64,000 bases of DNA from Mucilaginibacter lappiensis (GCF_900155965.1 NZ_FTMG01000022.1:1-64000); one strand, 5' to 3'. Counted from the first letter of the stretch, positions 8,810 through 17,851 are shown. A program made the numbers and translations. The notes: generated from the sequence alone by a model not told the origin.

Positions 8810-8890
8810 AGGCTGAATATCAGCTGAAAACCAAAAGCTTTAAAAATAACCCGCTTTAAGCCTTCGGCTTTTAGCTTTAAGCACAAAAAC

Positions 8891-9475
8891 ATGAACGAAA
8901 GTACCGAAGTGATCCAGGAACTACTGGAAAGTATTGGAATAGAAAAAAACTACAGAACAGAAGCACTTACCTTGCTTGAAAAAGGCGAATCACGTTACCT
9001 GCGCGATCTGAAGCTGAATTTTACAAGCACCCTAACATCTGCCCACCTTACCGCTAAAGAGTGTGCCTTGCTGGGTTTAAGCACCGCTGTTAATAATAAT
9101 AACACACCACTAACCGTATTTTTTACCAAATATGCCCAGGAGCAGGGTGCTGATGCCGCTGAAATAGCCGAAGCCGTTGGTTGCGCCTCTTTACTGGCCT
9201 CGAACAACGTTTTCTACAGATTCAGGCATTTTACACAGAAAGAAAAATATACCCAGATCCCGGCCCGTATCCGCATGCAGCTAATGATGAAGCCGGTAAC
9301 CGGTAAGGAATTTTTTGAATTAATGAGCCTGGCTATATCAGCCGTTAATGGTTGCGAGATGTGTGTGAACGCTCATGAAGATTCATTGATAAAATTATCC
9401 ACTACCGAAGAGCGTATTTTTGACGCGGTACGTATCGCATCGCTAATAACATCAGCCGGGAAGCTGATTTTTTAA
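8891..9475 (+). CDS. ahpD: AhpD-like alkylhydroperoxidase (carboxymuconolactone decarboxylase family)
   Basis: A 194-residue all-helical protein. The signature CEMCVNAHE contains Cys155, Cys158 and His162 in the CxxC...H arrangement of the AhpD active site. In mycobacteria AhpD is the disulfide reductase that regenerates AhpC using lipoylated SucB and Lpd; placing it directly after a three-Cys AhpC suggests the same division of labour. Family CMD domains can also act on other substrates, but the neighbour argues against a decarboxylase. Convergent with the efflux operon. Confidence 0.85.
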   Translation: MNESTEVIQELLESIGIEKNYRTEALTLLEKGESRYLRDLKLNFTSTLTSAHLTAKECALLGLSTAVNNNNTPLTVFFTKYAQEQGADAAEIAEAVGCASLLASNNVFYRFRHFTQKEKYTQIPARIRMQLMMKPVTGKEFFELMSLAISAVNGCEMCVNAHEDSLIKLSTTEERIFDAVRIASLITSAGKLIF

Positions 9476-9499
9476 ATTATTGAATAGCATTTTCATAAA

Positions 9500-9535
9500 A
9501 AAAAGACATGAGATTTATAAATTTCATGTCTTTTT
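9500..9535 (+). terminator. Terminator after ahpD
   Basis: Perfect 12-bp stem AAAAAGACATGA / TCATGTCTTTTT with a 12-nt AT loop; A and T runs on either side make it usable in both directions. Confidence 0.9.
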
Positions 9536-9698
9536 CATAAATTATGCTTAAATGCTTAATTTAATTTGCGTTTCTTAATTAAAAACTTCTAAATTTATAC
9601 CTAAGATTAAACGCCCCCTGGATCTACGAAATCTTTTCATAAAGCAAAGTATTTACGGGAGGCAGTACTTAAATTTTAATTGTTAATTTTTTTTGGGG

Positions 9699-9730
9699 AA
9701 AGCCGTTCCTGGTAATAGAGGAACGGCTTT
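9699..9730 (-). terminator. Hairpin at the end of the efflux operon
   Basis: Perfect 12-bp stem AAAGCCGTTCCT / AGGAACGGCTTT with an 8-nt loop, 11 nt beyond the emrB stop. Between this and the preceding terminator (9536-9698) I see only AT-rich sequence without a gene. Confidence 0.8.
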
Positions 9731-9741
9731 TATCGTTTTTA

Positions 9742-11289
9742 TTAGTGTGCGTCTACCGGCATTTTAACAGCCTTTTTAAATGGCTGTAAATATAGTAACG
9801 GTATCGAGAACAACATCACCAAACCAGATATCCAGTAGGCATCATCATAGGTTAACAGTAATACCTGCCTCGTAACAGCACCTTCAATAGCTGCGTAAGC
9901 CATTTGGGTAGCATCTATTAATGAGTGACCTTTTGCCATAAAGCCATGCAGATATGCATTAAAACGATCAACAAAGGCTGGATTGGTTGATGTAATATTT
10001 GTTAAAAGATTATTACGGTGTACCCCCTGGCGAACGTGAATAATGGTTGTAAGGGTGGCAATACCAAATGAACCGCCTAATTGGCGCATCATGTTGTTTA
10101 AGCCGGTTCCCTGCCCAACTTCGGGCCCCTTTAAATCGGCAATAGCCAGCGTGGTTAATGGTACGAATAATAAAGCCATACCTACACCGCGTATTACCAA
10201 CGGTATAAAAAAGTTGCCGGTACCTACCGCCAGCGTTGAATTGCTGAGCATGGTGGTAAACACAAAGAACAGGAACATGCCAGCCGTAGCCATAAACTGT
10301 GCAGGGATACCCTTATTGAGCATTTTACCTATAAATGGCATCATGATAATGGTACATAACCCACCCGGAAACAGGATCTCGCCCGTTTGCTGCGCCGTAA
10401 AGCCCAGGAGATTCTGGCAAAATACCGGGAATACGAACACCGACCCGTATAACCCGAAACCGAGTATAAAGGAGGTGAACATACCCACAGCAAAACTTCG
10501 ATGCCTTAATATGGCAAAGTTCACTATTGGGTAGTCGATACTCATTTCGCGCCATATAAACAAGATCAGGCCTAATGCAGCCGAGATGGTAAGCACTGTT
10601 ATATAAGTTGTAGCAAACCAATCTTCAGTTTCACCCTTTTCCAGGATGGTTTGTAAGCTACCAACTGATATGGCCAGGAAGAGAATGCCCCACCAATCTA
10701 CAGGTTTTCCTTTCTGGTCCTTAGGTGTTTCTCGCACAAAGGTGTAAGCAAAAAATGCAGCCAGTGCGCCTACAGGAATATTTACATAAAATATCCAGCG
10801 CCATGATGAGTGGTCGGTAATATAACCACCAATGGTAGGTCCTACAGTAGGTCCAACCACCGCGCCTAAACCAAACAACGCGGTAGCTGTACCTATTTGC
10901 TCACGAGGCCAGGTTTCGATCAATATAGCCTGTGAGGTTGATATTAAACCGCCCCCGGCTATACCTTGTATGATCCTGAACATGACCAGCTCATTTAAAT
11001 TGGTAGCATTACCACATAAAAACGAGGCTATGGTAAATACCACTATGGAGGTTATAAAGTAATTTTTGCGCCCGAAACGACTTCCCAGCCAACCTGACAT
11101 AGGGAGCACAATTACGTTTGCTACAGCATAACCGGTAACTACCCAGGCAACATCCTCCAGTGTAGCACCAAGGTTACCCTGTATATCGGGCAGCGATACG
11201 TTCACGATCGTGGTATCAATAAGCTCCAGTAATGAAGCTATGATAACCGTGATAGTGATGATCCATTTTTTAAAGCCTGTTTCAGCCAT
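9742..11289 (-). CDS. emrB: DHA2-family multidrug MFS transporter (EmrB/QacA type)
   Basis: A 515-residue protein with 14 predicted transmembrane helices. Characteristic DHA2 features: LIDTTIVNVSLPDI in helix 1 (motif D1), SGWLGSRFGRKNYF (motif A, loop 2-3), RIIQGIAGGGLI (motif B) and GLGAVVGPTVGPTIGG (motif C, antiporter signature). The inner-membrane proton-driven pump of a tripartite efflux system; the adaptor (HlyD/EmrA) and outer-membrane channel (TolC) genes lie upstream in the same operon under a TetR gene. Substrates probably hydrophobic toxic compounds (family knowledge). Length is normal for EmrB. Confidence 0.93.
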   Translation of the reverse strand: MAETGFKKWIITITVIIASLLELIDTTIVNVSLPDIQGNLGATLEDVAWVVTGYAVANVIVLPMSGWLGSRFGRKNYFITSIVVFTIASFLCGNATNLNELVMFRIIQGIAGGGLISTSQAILIETWPREQIGTATALFGLGAVVGPTVGPTIGGYITDHSSWRWIFYVNIPVGALAAFFAYTFVRETPKDQKGKPVDWWGILFLAISVGSLQTILEKGETEDWFATTYITVLTISAALGLILFIWREMSIDYPIVNFAILRHRSFAVGMFTSFILGFGLYGSVFVFPVFCQNLLGFTAQQTGEILFPGGLCTIIMMPFIGKMLNKGIPAQFMATAGMFLFFVFTTMLSNSTLAVGTGNFFIPLVIRGVGMALLFVPLTTLAIADLKGPEVGQGTGLNNMMRQLGGSFGIATLTTIIHVRQGVHRNNLLTNITSTNPAFVDRFNAYLHGFMAKGHSLIDATQMAYAAIEGAVTRQVLLLTYDDAYWISGLVMLFSIPLLYLQPFKKAVKMPVDAH

Positions 11290-11292
11290 ATT

Positions 11293-11455
11293 GTATTAAA
11301 TTCTAAATCCTAATATTAAACTCTAAGTATTAAATTCTAAATCCTAAAACTTGTCTGAATCAGAATTAACTCCATTGAGGGCTAAGCTGTTTTCAGAATT
11401 AAAGAATTAACGGAATAATAAATCCGAAATCGAACATCCGAATTCCGAAATAGAG
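11293..11455. repeat. AT-rich direct repeats between emrA and emrB
   Basis: A 20-bp direct repeat (GTATTAAATTCTAAATCCTA) occurs at 11293-11312 and 11327-11346, with a degenerate copy between them. The rest contains GGAATAATAAATCCGAAATC-like units whose reverse complement resembles the ATTCGGAATTCGG unit near 46280. The tract separates two genes of one operon, so it will be transcribed. Confidence 0.7.
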
Positions 11456-12517
11456 TTATCCTTTAATTACAGATACTTTTACGCTCATTCCCGGGCGTAA
11501 TCTTTCAAGGGTTGCTTTATCTCCTTTTAATTTTATTTTAACAGGTACCCGTTGTACAACTTTTACAAAGTTACCGGTTGCGTTATCTGGTGGCAGTAAA
11601 GAGAACTTGGCACCTGTAGCAGGTGAAAAATTGTAAACTTCGCCTTCCAGTTTCAGATCAGGGTAAGCGTCAACTTCGATGTCAACTTTCTGACCGCTTT
11701 TCATATCGTTTAACTGTGTTTCTTTAAAGTTAGCAGTAATGTATAAGCTGTTATCGTTAATGATTGAGAACAGTGTTTGTCCGGCCTGTACTAACTGACC
11801 CAATTGGATACTTTTTTTAGATACCAAACCACCTGCAGGCGCTTTAATAGTAGTATACGTTAATTGCAATTTTGCAAAATCAATATCAACTTGTTTCTGA
11901 GTTACACCTGTATTGGTAACCTTTAATTGGCTGCGTGTAGTGCCAATTTGCTCTTCGGCTGCTTTGAATTGATCTTGTGAAGCACGTAAGTTAGCTTTAG
12001 CTACATCCAGATCAGATTTAGCCTGATCAAATTGTTGTTGGGTTACAGAACCATCTTTTACCAGGTTGGCATAACGGTTGTAATCCTTTTGAACTTTATC
12101 TAAACGGGCAACATTTGATGCAACCTGAGCCCTTGCGCTTGATGAGTTGGCTTCGTTAGCGTAGATCTGTGATTGATTTACATTAATACCGGCGCTTGCA
12201 CCTACTTGTGCAGCCTGTGCCTGCTCCACTTTAACTTTATAGTCGCGATCATCTATCTTAACCAGTACCTGATTGGCGTTTACGTGGGTATTTTCTTCAA
12301 AATAGATAGAGTCAACATAACCACCAACGCGGGCAACAACCGGGCTGATATCGCCATCGATCTGCGCGTCATCGGTATCAATGTGTTTACCGAAATATAT
12401 ATATTCTTTGATACCGAAAATGATACCGCCAATAAGTAATACACCTAATATGATAGGGATAACTTTATTCGGTTTCTTTTTTGGTGTTTGTTCCTGTGTT
12501 TCGTGTTCCTTTGCCAT
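11456..12517 (-). CDS. emrA: HlyD-family membrane fusion protein (EmrA type)
   Basis: A 353-residue periplasmic adaptor. N-terminal cytoplasmic basic tail (KEHETQEQTPKKKPNK), one transmembrane helix (VIPIILGVLLIGGIIFGI), then the lipoyl/barrel-sandwich segment DTDDAQIDGDISPVVARVGGYV, a long alpha-helical hairpin rich in Gln/Ala (about 100-205), the second lipoyl half APAGGLVSKKSIQLGQLV and a beta-barrel domain. Typical EmrA; it couples the EmrB pump to the TolC channel. Lies 26 nt after the TolC gene and is followed by emrB after a repeat-filled gap. Confidence 0.92.
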   Translation of the reverse strand: MAKEHETQEQTPKKKPNKVIPIILGVLLIGGIIFGIKEYIYFGKHIDTDDAQIDGDISPVVARVGGYVDSIYFEENTHVNANQVLVKIDDRDYKVKVEQAQAAQVGASAGINVNQSQIYANEANSSSARAQVASNVARLDKVQKDYNRYANLVKDGSVTQQQFDQAKSDLDVAKANLRASQDQFKAAEEQIGTTRSQLKVTNTGVTQKQVDIDFAKLQLTYTTIKAPAGGLVSKKSIQLGQLVQAGQTLFSIINDNSLYITANFKETQLNDMKSGQKVDIEVDAYPDLKLEGEVYNFSPATGAKFSLLPPDNATGNFVKVVQRVPVKIKLKGDKATLERLRPGMSVKVSVIKG

Positions 12518-12543
12518 TGTATATAGTATTGATTGGTTTAGTA

Positions 12544-13920
12544 TTATTGTTTGTTAATTTTTCCAGTTGATTTTAATAGGGTATAGTAAGCCAAACCTGC
12601 ATCGGCTTTAGCCAGTTCCAGGTTGATCTGGGCCTGATAAAGCAATGTTTCGGCATCGGCACGGTCTGTGGCTGATGATATATTGCTCTTATATTTCGAT
12701 TCCAATATTTTATTGTTTTCACCGGCCTGCTCAATGGCTACCTGTAAAAGCTTGATCTTATCCAAAGCCGAAGTATAGTTTTGGTAATCCTGGTTCACTT
12801 CGTTTTTAATACGGTCAACCGAAATACTTTTATTAATAACAGTTTGTTCGCGCTCTATCTTAGCTTCGGTAACCTTGTTTTTGTTACTCCATAATGAGCT
12901 AAAGTTCCATGACAGGGTTAAGCCACCTGTTAGCGGTGTAATATAGTTGCCGCTTTTAGGGATAGGGTTGATATTGGCATCTACGTAATAACCTGCAACT
13001 GATGCTGCCAATGTAGGCAAAGTATTAGCTCTGATACTTTTAATGTTTGTTTCAGATACTTTGGTACGCAGGTCAAATTGCTGTAGTTCAGCCCTGTTGG
13101 TCATGGCTGTATCCAGGTAGTTGCCTAATGGAGCAATCTGCCTGTCGGCTTCAGTGATCTGAGCAATGTTAAGCTGGGTTCCTTCGGGTAATCCTAACAA
13201 TACATTCAAGCTGTAGTTAACAATGCGGCGATTGGTTTCCAGATCGATGCCGTTCAACTCAATATTTGATCTTTGTAATTGGAAACGCAGCACATCATTT
13301 TTAGTTACCAGCCCCTGGTCAAAAAAACGTTGTGCTTGTTTGATTTGTGCATCAACGGTGGTTAAGTTTTGAGCAACTACCTTTTTGCTTTGTAATACTT
13401 TGTACAAACTGTAGTATGCGGTGATAATGTCATAAGTGATCTGATCTTTATCATTCACCACATCCAAACGGGCAACCTGGGTCAACAGGTCGGTTGATTG
13501 ACGGGCGTACTTAAGCTTGCCACCTTCAAAAATAGTTTGATTTAAGGTCAATATACCCAGGTACGCATCAGCCCGGTTGGGTAAACTAAAGCTTTCCGGA
13601 CCTAAAGCCAGCCTGTTAGCCGGAATTTCGGCATGGGTATAGCCATAGCTTATTTTACCGGTTGGTAATGATTGGTCTTTAGCCTGGTTGTATTCAGAAA
13701 TAGCCTGGTCAATTTTTGATTGCGAAAGCTTTAGAGTCTTGCTGTTATCCAGACCAAGTTTTATAGCCTCATCCAGGGTAATGGTTCTGTCCTGCGCATT
13801 TGCGGTTCCCACAAATAGCGAAGCCGTTATTACAAACGTAATAGCATACAGGCAGAAGGGATGCACTGCATTAAACAGTGATAGGTGTTTGGGTTTTTTA
13901 TTTAGAGTTGTCATTTTCAT
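12544..13920 (-). CDS. tolC: TolC-family outer-membrane efflux protein
   Basis: A 458-residue protein with a signal peptide (ends TANAQ) and two structural repeats of the outer-membrane efflux protein family: the first opens with ITLDEAIKLGLDNSKTLKLSQ; long amphipathic helices rich in Gln, Asn and Ala follow, with beta segments near NQTIFEGGKL and GGLTLSWNFSSLW. Forms a trimeric channel through the outer membrane. It is the first structural gene after tetR; a short inverted repeat (ATCATGAGC/GCTCATGAT, 13953-13999) lies between them and overlaps the tetR end. Confidence 0.92.
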   Translation of the reverse strand: MKMTTLNKKPKHLSLFNAVHPFCLYAITFVITASLFVGTANAQDRTITLDEAIKLGLDNSKTLKLSQSKIDQAISEYNQAKDQSLPTGKISYGYTHAEIPANRLALGPESFSLPNRADAYLGILTLNQTIFEGGKLKYARQSTDLLTQVARLDVVNDKDQITYDIITAYYSLYKVLQSKKVVAQNLTTVDAQIKQAQRFFDQGLVTKNDVLRFQLQRSNIELNGIDLETNRRIVNYSLNVLLGLPEGTQLNIAQITEADRQIAPLGNYLDTAMTNRAELQQFDLRTKVSETNIKSIRANTLPTLAASVAGYYVDANINPIPKSGNYITPLTGGLTLSWNFSSLWSNKNKVTEAKIEREQTVINKSISVDRIKNEVNQDYQNYTSALDKIKLLQVAIEQAGENNKILESKYKSNISSATDRADAETLLYQAQINLELAKADAGLAYYTLLKSTGKINKQ

Positions 13921-13987
13921 TAGAGCAATTTGTTTTTAAAGGTAATGAAGCTATCATGAGCCGTTTTATACATTCAGTTGGTGAGCT

Positions 13988-14632
13988 TTAGCTCATGATG
14001 GTTTCATTAACTAAATACGCTTTTAAAAGGTTTTTTAAATATGTTTTGATACGGGGCTTAAATTGTTCCTCCAACACTTTTTCGTCCTGTATATCAATAC
14101 CCAACATGGTTGATGACATCAGCGGGGTATTCATAATGAAGTTTTTGGTTCCATAAAGCGTAGCCACTACCATTTGCATGTCGGTATCTTTACGAAATTC
14201 TCCATTGTCAATTCCTTCCTGCATTATTCGGAACAACTCGGATACGCTTTTCATCAGTATGTTGCGTATCTTTTCGGCAAGCTCTGTGCGGCGGTTCATG
14301 GTCAATTCCTGATAAAGCAATTTCTGAAAACAGTTGTTGTTTACTACCCGGTCGCCATAAATCTCGATATATGATTCTATTTTTCCCCAGGAGCTGATGC
14401 TTTCGTCGTTGCCTAAAATTTGCAGTATGTTTTGAAAATAGGTGATCTTACGTTCAATAACTGCAAGGAATAAGCCTTCTTTTGAACCGAAATAATAATT
14501 GAGCATGGCCATGTTCACACCGGCTTCGCCCGAGATCATGCGGGTGGAAGCGCCGTCAAAACCCATCTCTGAAAACACGCGCTCGGCGACGTCCAGGATA
14601 TGGTCTTTTTTATCTATCTTATCTTTGTCCAT
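13988..14632 (-). CDS. TetR-family transcriptional regulator of the efflux operon
   Basis: Start set at 14632 (MDKDKIDKKDH, preceded by an AAAAGAA purine tract) because the longer frame would begin inside the operator palindrome and close to the -7 box. About 214 residues: N-terminal helix-turn-helix HILDVAERVFSEMGF ... ASTRMISGEAGVNMAMLNYYFGSKEGLF, the classical TetR pattern, followed by a helical ligand-binding domain. First gene of the tetR-tolC-emrA-emrB operon, so the expected mode is autorepression relieved by an efflux substrate (inference). Confidence 0.92.
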   Translation of the reverse strand: MDKDKIDKKDHILDVAERVFSEMGFDGASTRMISGEAGVNMAMLNYYFGSKEGLFLAVIERKITYFQNILQILGNDESISSWGKIESYIEIYGDRVVNNNCFQKLLYQELTMNRRTELAEKIRNILMKSVSELFRIMQEGIDNGEFRKDTDMQMVVATLYGTKNFIMNTPLMSSTMLGIDIQDEKVLEEQFKPRIKTYLKNLLKAYLVNETIMS

Positions 14633-14646
14633 TTCTTTTAACGGTA

Positions 14647-14711
14647 CAAAATTAATCAAACGATTGATTAAAGCATAGCGATCCAGGGCAAAAAGCTAAT
14701 CAACTGATTAA
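14647..14711 (-). promoter_or_regulatory. Promoter and palindromic operators of the efflux operon
   Basis: On the minus strand TAATTTTG (14654-14647) fits the -7 box. It is overlapped by a perfect palindrome TTAATCAA-ACGA-TTGATTAA (14652-14671). A second palindrome TAATCA-AC-TGATTA lies at 14697-14710 and a third half-site TAATCAG at 14742-14748. The shared TAATCA half-site suggests co-operative TetR binding. Confidence 0.65.
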
Positions 14712-14869
14712 GATTACTCATGAATGACAGATTTGTTTTACTAATCAGCTGAAATTTTAGGTTATTGCAGCCATTATGGTTGTCTGTTATTCTTTTGAAA
14801 TATAGGGCATTCCATATTGATGCAATGTTATATTATTGACATAAAGATAATAAATTTCCATCTTTCAAA

Positions 14870-14877
14870 TATATTTG
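14870..14877 (+). promoter_or_regulatory. Candidate -7 box of the PIG-L gene
   Basis: TATATTTG ends 6 nt before the ATG at 14883. If used, transcription would begin at or next to the start codon, giving a leaderless or near-leaderless mRNA. No good -33 element is visible. Confidence 0.45.
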
Positions 14878-14882
14878 CCAGC

Positions 14883-17348
14883 ATGAAGCGGATAAACCTC
14901 ATAGCCATCTTTTTATACCTTTCCTCCATCGTGTCGGCACAAACTTCGCCACCGGCCGATCTGGGCGCTATACAGCAAAATTTTAAAAAGCTCAATACAC
15001 TGGGCAGCGTGCTGTATATAGCCGCTCATCCCGATGATGAGAACACCCGTTTGCTGGCTTACCTGGCGCAGGAAAAACATTACCGTACCGGTTATCTTTC
15101 CTGTACAAGGGGTGATGGCGGGCAAAATCTCATTGGAAATGAACAAAGTGAACTTTTGGGATTGATACGCACGCAGGAATTGCTGGCTGCCCGCCGTATT
15201 GATGGCGCCGAACAGTTTTTTACCCGTGCCAATGATTTTGGGTTTTCAAAGGGTCCCGAAGAAACCCTGAGAATATGGGACAAGGAAAAAGTACTGGGCG
15301 ATATGGTTTGGGTGATCCGCAAATTCAGGCCCGATGTAATGATCTGCCGCTTCCCTACCACCGGCGAAGGCGGCCATGGTCACCACACCGCATCGGCCAT
15401 ACTGGCACAGGAAGCATTTACAGCAGCAGCCGATCCTAAACGTTATCCCGAACAGTTAAAGTATGTACAACCCTGGCAGGCCAAACGCCTGTTATGGAAC
15501 ACCTTTAGTTTTGGCAGTGTAAATACTACCGCGGCCGATCAGTTTAAAATTAATGTAGGTGTTTATAACCCGATTTTAGGAAAAGGTTACGGCGAAATTG
15601 CTGCCGAAAGCCGTAGCAACCATAAAACGCAAGGCTTCGGCTCGGCTAAACAACGTGGCGAGTTTTACGAATATTTTAAGACCATTTTAGGCGATGCTCC
15701 GCAAAACGACCTGATGGATGGTGTTAATACTACCTGGAAAAGGGTAAAAGACGGTGAATCCATCGGCGCGGGTATAGGCATTGTTAACCGTGATTTTAAT
15801 CCGGAAGCCCCGGAAAAATCAGTTCCCGCTTTAGTGCAATTGCTGGGCAAGGTTGAAAAGATATCAGATATGTACTGGCGCACCCAAAAAACAAAAGAAC
15901 TGAGCGAGCTGATAGCCGCCTGTTCGGGCTTGTGGTTTGAGGCTTATGCCACAGAGCCAACTTATGCCCTTGGCGATAAGATACAGGTACGGGCCCAGGT
16001 GGTTGACCGCTATAGCGCCAGGGTAAAAATCAATAGCATCACTTTTCAAAATAATGTATCCAATCTGAACAGCCAGGTGATTCCGGCCAATCAACAGCAA
16101 TCGTTTGAGCAAACCGGTATTGCCGATAAACTCACGCAACCTTACTGGCTGGAAACCCAGCACAGTATAGGCGCCTATAATTTACCAGATGAAACCCTGG
16201 CCGGCAATCCCGAAAATCCCGACCTGCCCAAAGTTGATTTTGAATTTATTATTGAAGGCAAGCCGGTTCACTTTGAACGCAGGCTGTTGTATAAATATGT
16301 AGACCCGGTGAGGGGCGAGGTATATCAGCCGCTGGAAATTACGCCGCCGGTTACCGCCAATATCGAAAATCAGGACTATATTTTTAATTCGCTGCAGGAA
16401 CAGGTGGTGCAAGTAAAATTAAAAAGCTTTACTGCCGCCACCGGCGACATCAGTTTAAAACCTATTGCCGGCTGGAAGATCGACCCCAAAAAAATTGAGT
16501 TTGCTGGGAAAAATAAGAATGACGAGTGGACTGTGTCTTTTACTGTTGCACCAACTGATAATAGACCCCGGATCAATAATTTAGAGGCTGTCGTAACGGT
16601 AAACGGAAAAACCTTTTCGCTGGCCTTACGCCGTATCCGGTATGATCATGTGCCAGCCATTACGCTTTTTCCGCAAGCTGAAACCAAACTAGTGAATCTC
16701 GACTTGAAAATCGCCGGTAAAAAATTAGCTTATATTGCCGGAGCGGGTGATTTGATGCCCGAAGCATTACGCCAGGTGGGCTATGATGTTCACCTGATTT
16801 CGGAGAGCGAGATCATGAACACCGATCTTTCTGTATACGATGCCATCATTACCGGGGTACGTGCCTATAATGTGAACGACCGCCTGGCCTATGAGCAAAG
16901 CCGCCTGATGGATTATGTTAAAAATGGGGGTAATTTATTGGTACAATACAATAACAACGCGGGCCTGGTTGTGAAACAGATAGGTCCTTACCCTTTCCGG
17001 GTAGTAAACCAAAGGGTTACCGACGAGGATGCAGAAGTAACCATACTGGACAAGCAAAACCCAGTGCTTAACTATCCAAATAAAATTACGCAGAACGATT
17101 TTAAAGGCTGGATACAGGAACGGGGCTTATATTTTGTAAGCGACATTGACCCGCAATACAAGGCCGTTTTACAAATGAACGATAAAGGCGAACAACCCAA
17201 TAACGGATCGTTAATAGTTGGCGATTACGGTAAAGGGCGTTTCGTATATACTTCACTGGCATTCTTCAGGGAATTACCTGCCGGTGTGCCGGGTGCTTAT
17301 CGCTTGTTTGTGAACTTGTTAAGTAAACCTAAAGGGCAATCGTTGTAA
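14883..17348 (+). CDS. Secreted PIG-L (LmbE) family deacetylase with C-terminal GATase1-like domain
   Basis: Start at 14883 gives a normal signal peptide (MKRINLIAIFLYLSSIVSAQ); the longer frame adds residues without such a signal. About 821 residues. AHPDDE (48-53) and GGHGHHTAS (near 163-171) are the zinc-binding and catalytic motifs of LmbE-like N-acetylglucosaminyl deacetylases. A middle beta-rich region follows, and the last 200 residues (from KLAYIAGAGDLMPEALRQVGY) resemble the ThuA/glutamine-amidotransferase-like fold. Probably deacetylates an N-acetylated sugar or glycolipid outside the cytoplasm; the substrate is unknown. A monocistronic gene with a REP-like palindrome behind it. Confidence 0.85.
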   Translation: MKRINLIAIFLYLSSIVSAQTSPPADLGAIQQNFKKLNTLGSVLYIAAHPDDENTRLLAYLAQEKHYRTGYLSCTRGDGGQNLIGNEQSELLGLIRTQELLAARRIDGAEQFFTRANDFGFSKGPEETLRIWDKEKVLGDMVWVIRKFRPDVMICRFPTTGEGGHGHHTASAILAQEAFTAAADPKRYPEQLKYVQPWQAKRLLWNTFSFGSVNTTAADQFKINVGVYNPILGKGYGEIAAESRSNHKTQGFGSAKQRGEFYEYFKTILGDAPQNDLMDGVNTTWKRVKDGESIGAGIGIVNRDFNPEAPEKSVPALVQLLGKVEKISDMYWRTQKTKELSELIAACSGLWFEAYATEPTYALGDKIQVRAQVVDRYSARVKINSITFQNNVSNLNSQVIPANQQQSFEQTGIADKLTQPYWLETQHSIGAYNLPDETLAGNPENPDLPKVDFEFIIEGKPVHFERRLLYKYVDPVRGEVYQPLEITPPVTANIENQDYIFNSLQEQVVQVKLKSFTAATGDISLKPIAGWKIDPKKIEFAGKNKNDEWTVSFTVAPTDNRPRINNLEAVVTVNGKTFSLALRRIRYDHVPAITLFPQAETKLVNLDLKIAGKKLAYIAGAGDLMPEALRQVGYDVHLISESEIMNTDLSVYDAIITGVRAYNVNDRLAYEQSRLMDYVKNGGNLLVQYNNNAGLVVKQIGPYPFRVVNQRVTDEDAEVTILDKQNPVLNYPNKITQNDFKGWIQERGLYFVSDIDPQYKAVLQMNDKGEQPNNGSLIVGDYGKGRFVYTSLAFFRELPAGVPGAYRLFVNLLSKPKGQSL

Positions 17349-17360
17349 AGGAAAAGGGAT

Positions 17361-17430
17361 GTCACCCTGAGCTCGTCGAAGGGCGCGCGGAGAGGCCTGC
17401 CCACCATGTTTCGACAAGCTCAGCATGACA
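17361..17430. repeat. REP-like palindromic repeat
   Basis: GTCACCCTGAGCTCGTCGAA at one end and TTTCGACAAGCTCAGCATGAC at the other are inverted with a few mismatches, around a GC-rich centre. The type is common in intergenic regions of many bacteria. The minus-strand open frame across it is an artefact. Confidence 0.8.
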
Positions 17431-17493
17431 GCTTGCTCTTTTTTAGGAGATGGGGGGTAAAACCTGCTAAACCTTTTATACTGAAATAAAATA

Positions 17494-17524
17494 TTGGTAA
17501 AAATCAATTAATCATCTATTTTTG
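17494..17524 (+). promoter_or_regulatory. Promoter of the small membrane protein / symporter operon
   Basis: TTG (17494-17496), a 20-nt spacer, then TATTTTTG (17517-17524): a good match to the Bacteroidota primary sigma consensus. The first start codon is 24 nt downstream. Confidence 0.75.
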
Positions 17525-17547
17525 CAAACGTTATAATTAACAGTAAT

Positions 17548-17739
17548 ATGAAACATCACGAAGAAGAAGAAAAAAGCCTTGATTTTGTATTTTATCTTGT
17601 TGGCTTAGTTTCTGGGCTTTTTATAGGAGCAATAATTGATAAAGGATTTACCTGGATAGCCGTTGGTGGTGTTTTAGGCTTATTAACCGCCGGTTTCTTT
17701 GTAACTGTATTGGTTAAAGGCCGTGGTGAAAAGGCCTGA
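17548..17739 (+). CDS. 63-residue membrane protein
   Basis: Acidic N-terminus (MKHHEEEEK), then two hydrophobic stretches (FVFYLVGLVSGLFIGAIID and WIAVGGVLGLLTAGFFVTVLV) separated by KGF, and a basic tail; predicted two-helix inner-membrane hairpin, no signal-peptidase site. Family not recognised. It has its own good promoter and its 3' end overlaps the next small reading frame by 14 nt, so it forms a tight unit with the 41-residue protein and the SSS symporter. A role as accessory subunit or regulator of the transporter is inference. Confidence 0.8.
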   Translation: MKHHEEEEKSLDFVFYLVGLVSGLFIGAIIDKGFTWIAVGGVLGLLTAGFFVTVLVKGRGEKA

Positions 17740-17851
17740 TCCTGATCTGCCCTCATTTCTAAAAAATTGGAACCAGTTTTACGGCATTGTAGTCGCATGG
17801 CTGGTTTTTTTAATTTTAGTATTTTGGCTCATTACAAAGTCTTTTGAATGA
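17726..17851 (+). CDS. 41-residue single-helix membrane protein overlapping both neighbours
   Basis: A short reading frame with a GTG start (17726; an in-frame GTG at 17723 is possible). Residues: KRPDPDLPSFLKNWNQFY, then a strongly hydrophobic helix IVVAWLVFLILVFWL and a basic/acidic end ITKSFE. It begins inside the preceding gene and its TGA overlaps the ATG of the symporter gene (ATGA), the classic sign of translational coupling. The layout (Pro-rich, Trp/Tyr interface, one helix, short tail) resembles small subunits found next to some solute:sodium symporters in other phyla, but no family is claimed. Confidence 0.7.
   Translation: MKRPDPDLPSFLKNWNQFYGIVVAWLVFLILVFWLITKSFE

Noticed and set aside
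10043..10534. 163-codon plus-strand frame within emrB
   Set aside because: Antisense shadow of a transporter gene with high Pro/Asn content and no domain.
11293..11346. Direct repeats considered as a CRISPR array
   Set aside because: Only two full copies, AT-rich, 14-bp spacer and no cas genes; fits the low-complexity intergenic tracts seen elsewhere.
17319..17507. Minus-strand open frame of 62 codons
   Set aside because: Runs across the REP-like palindrome and the 3' end of the PIG-L gene; no family features.
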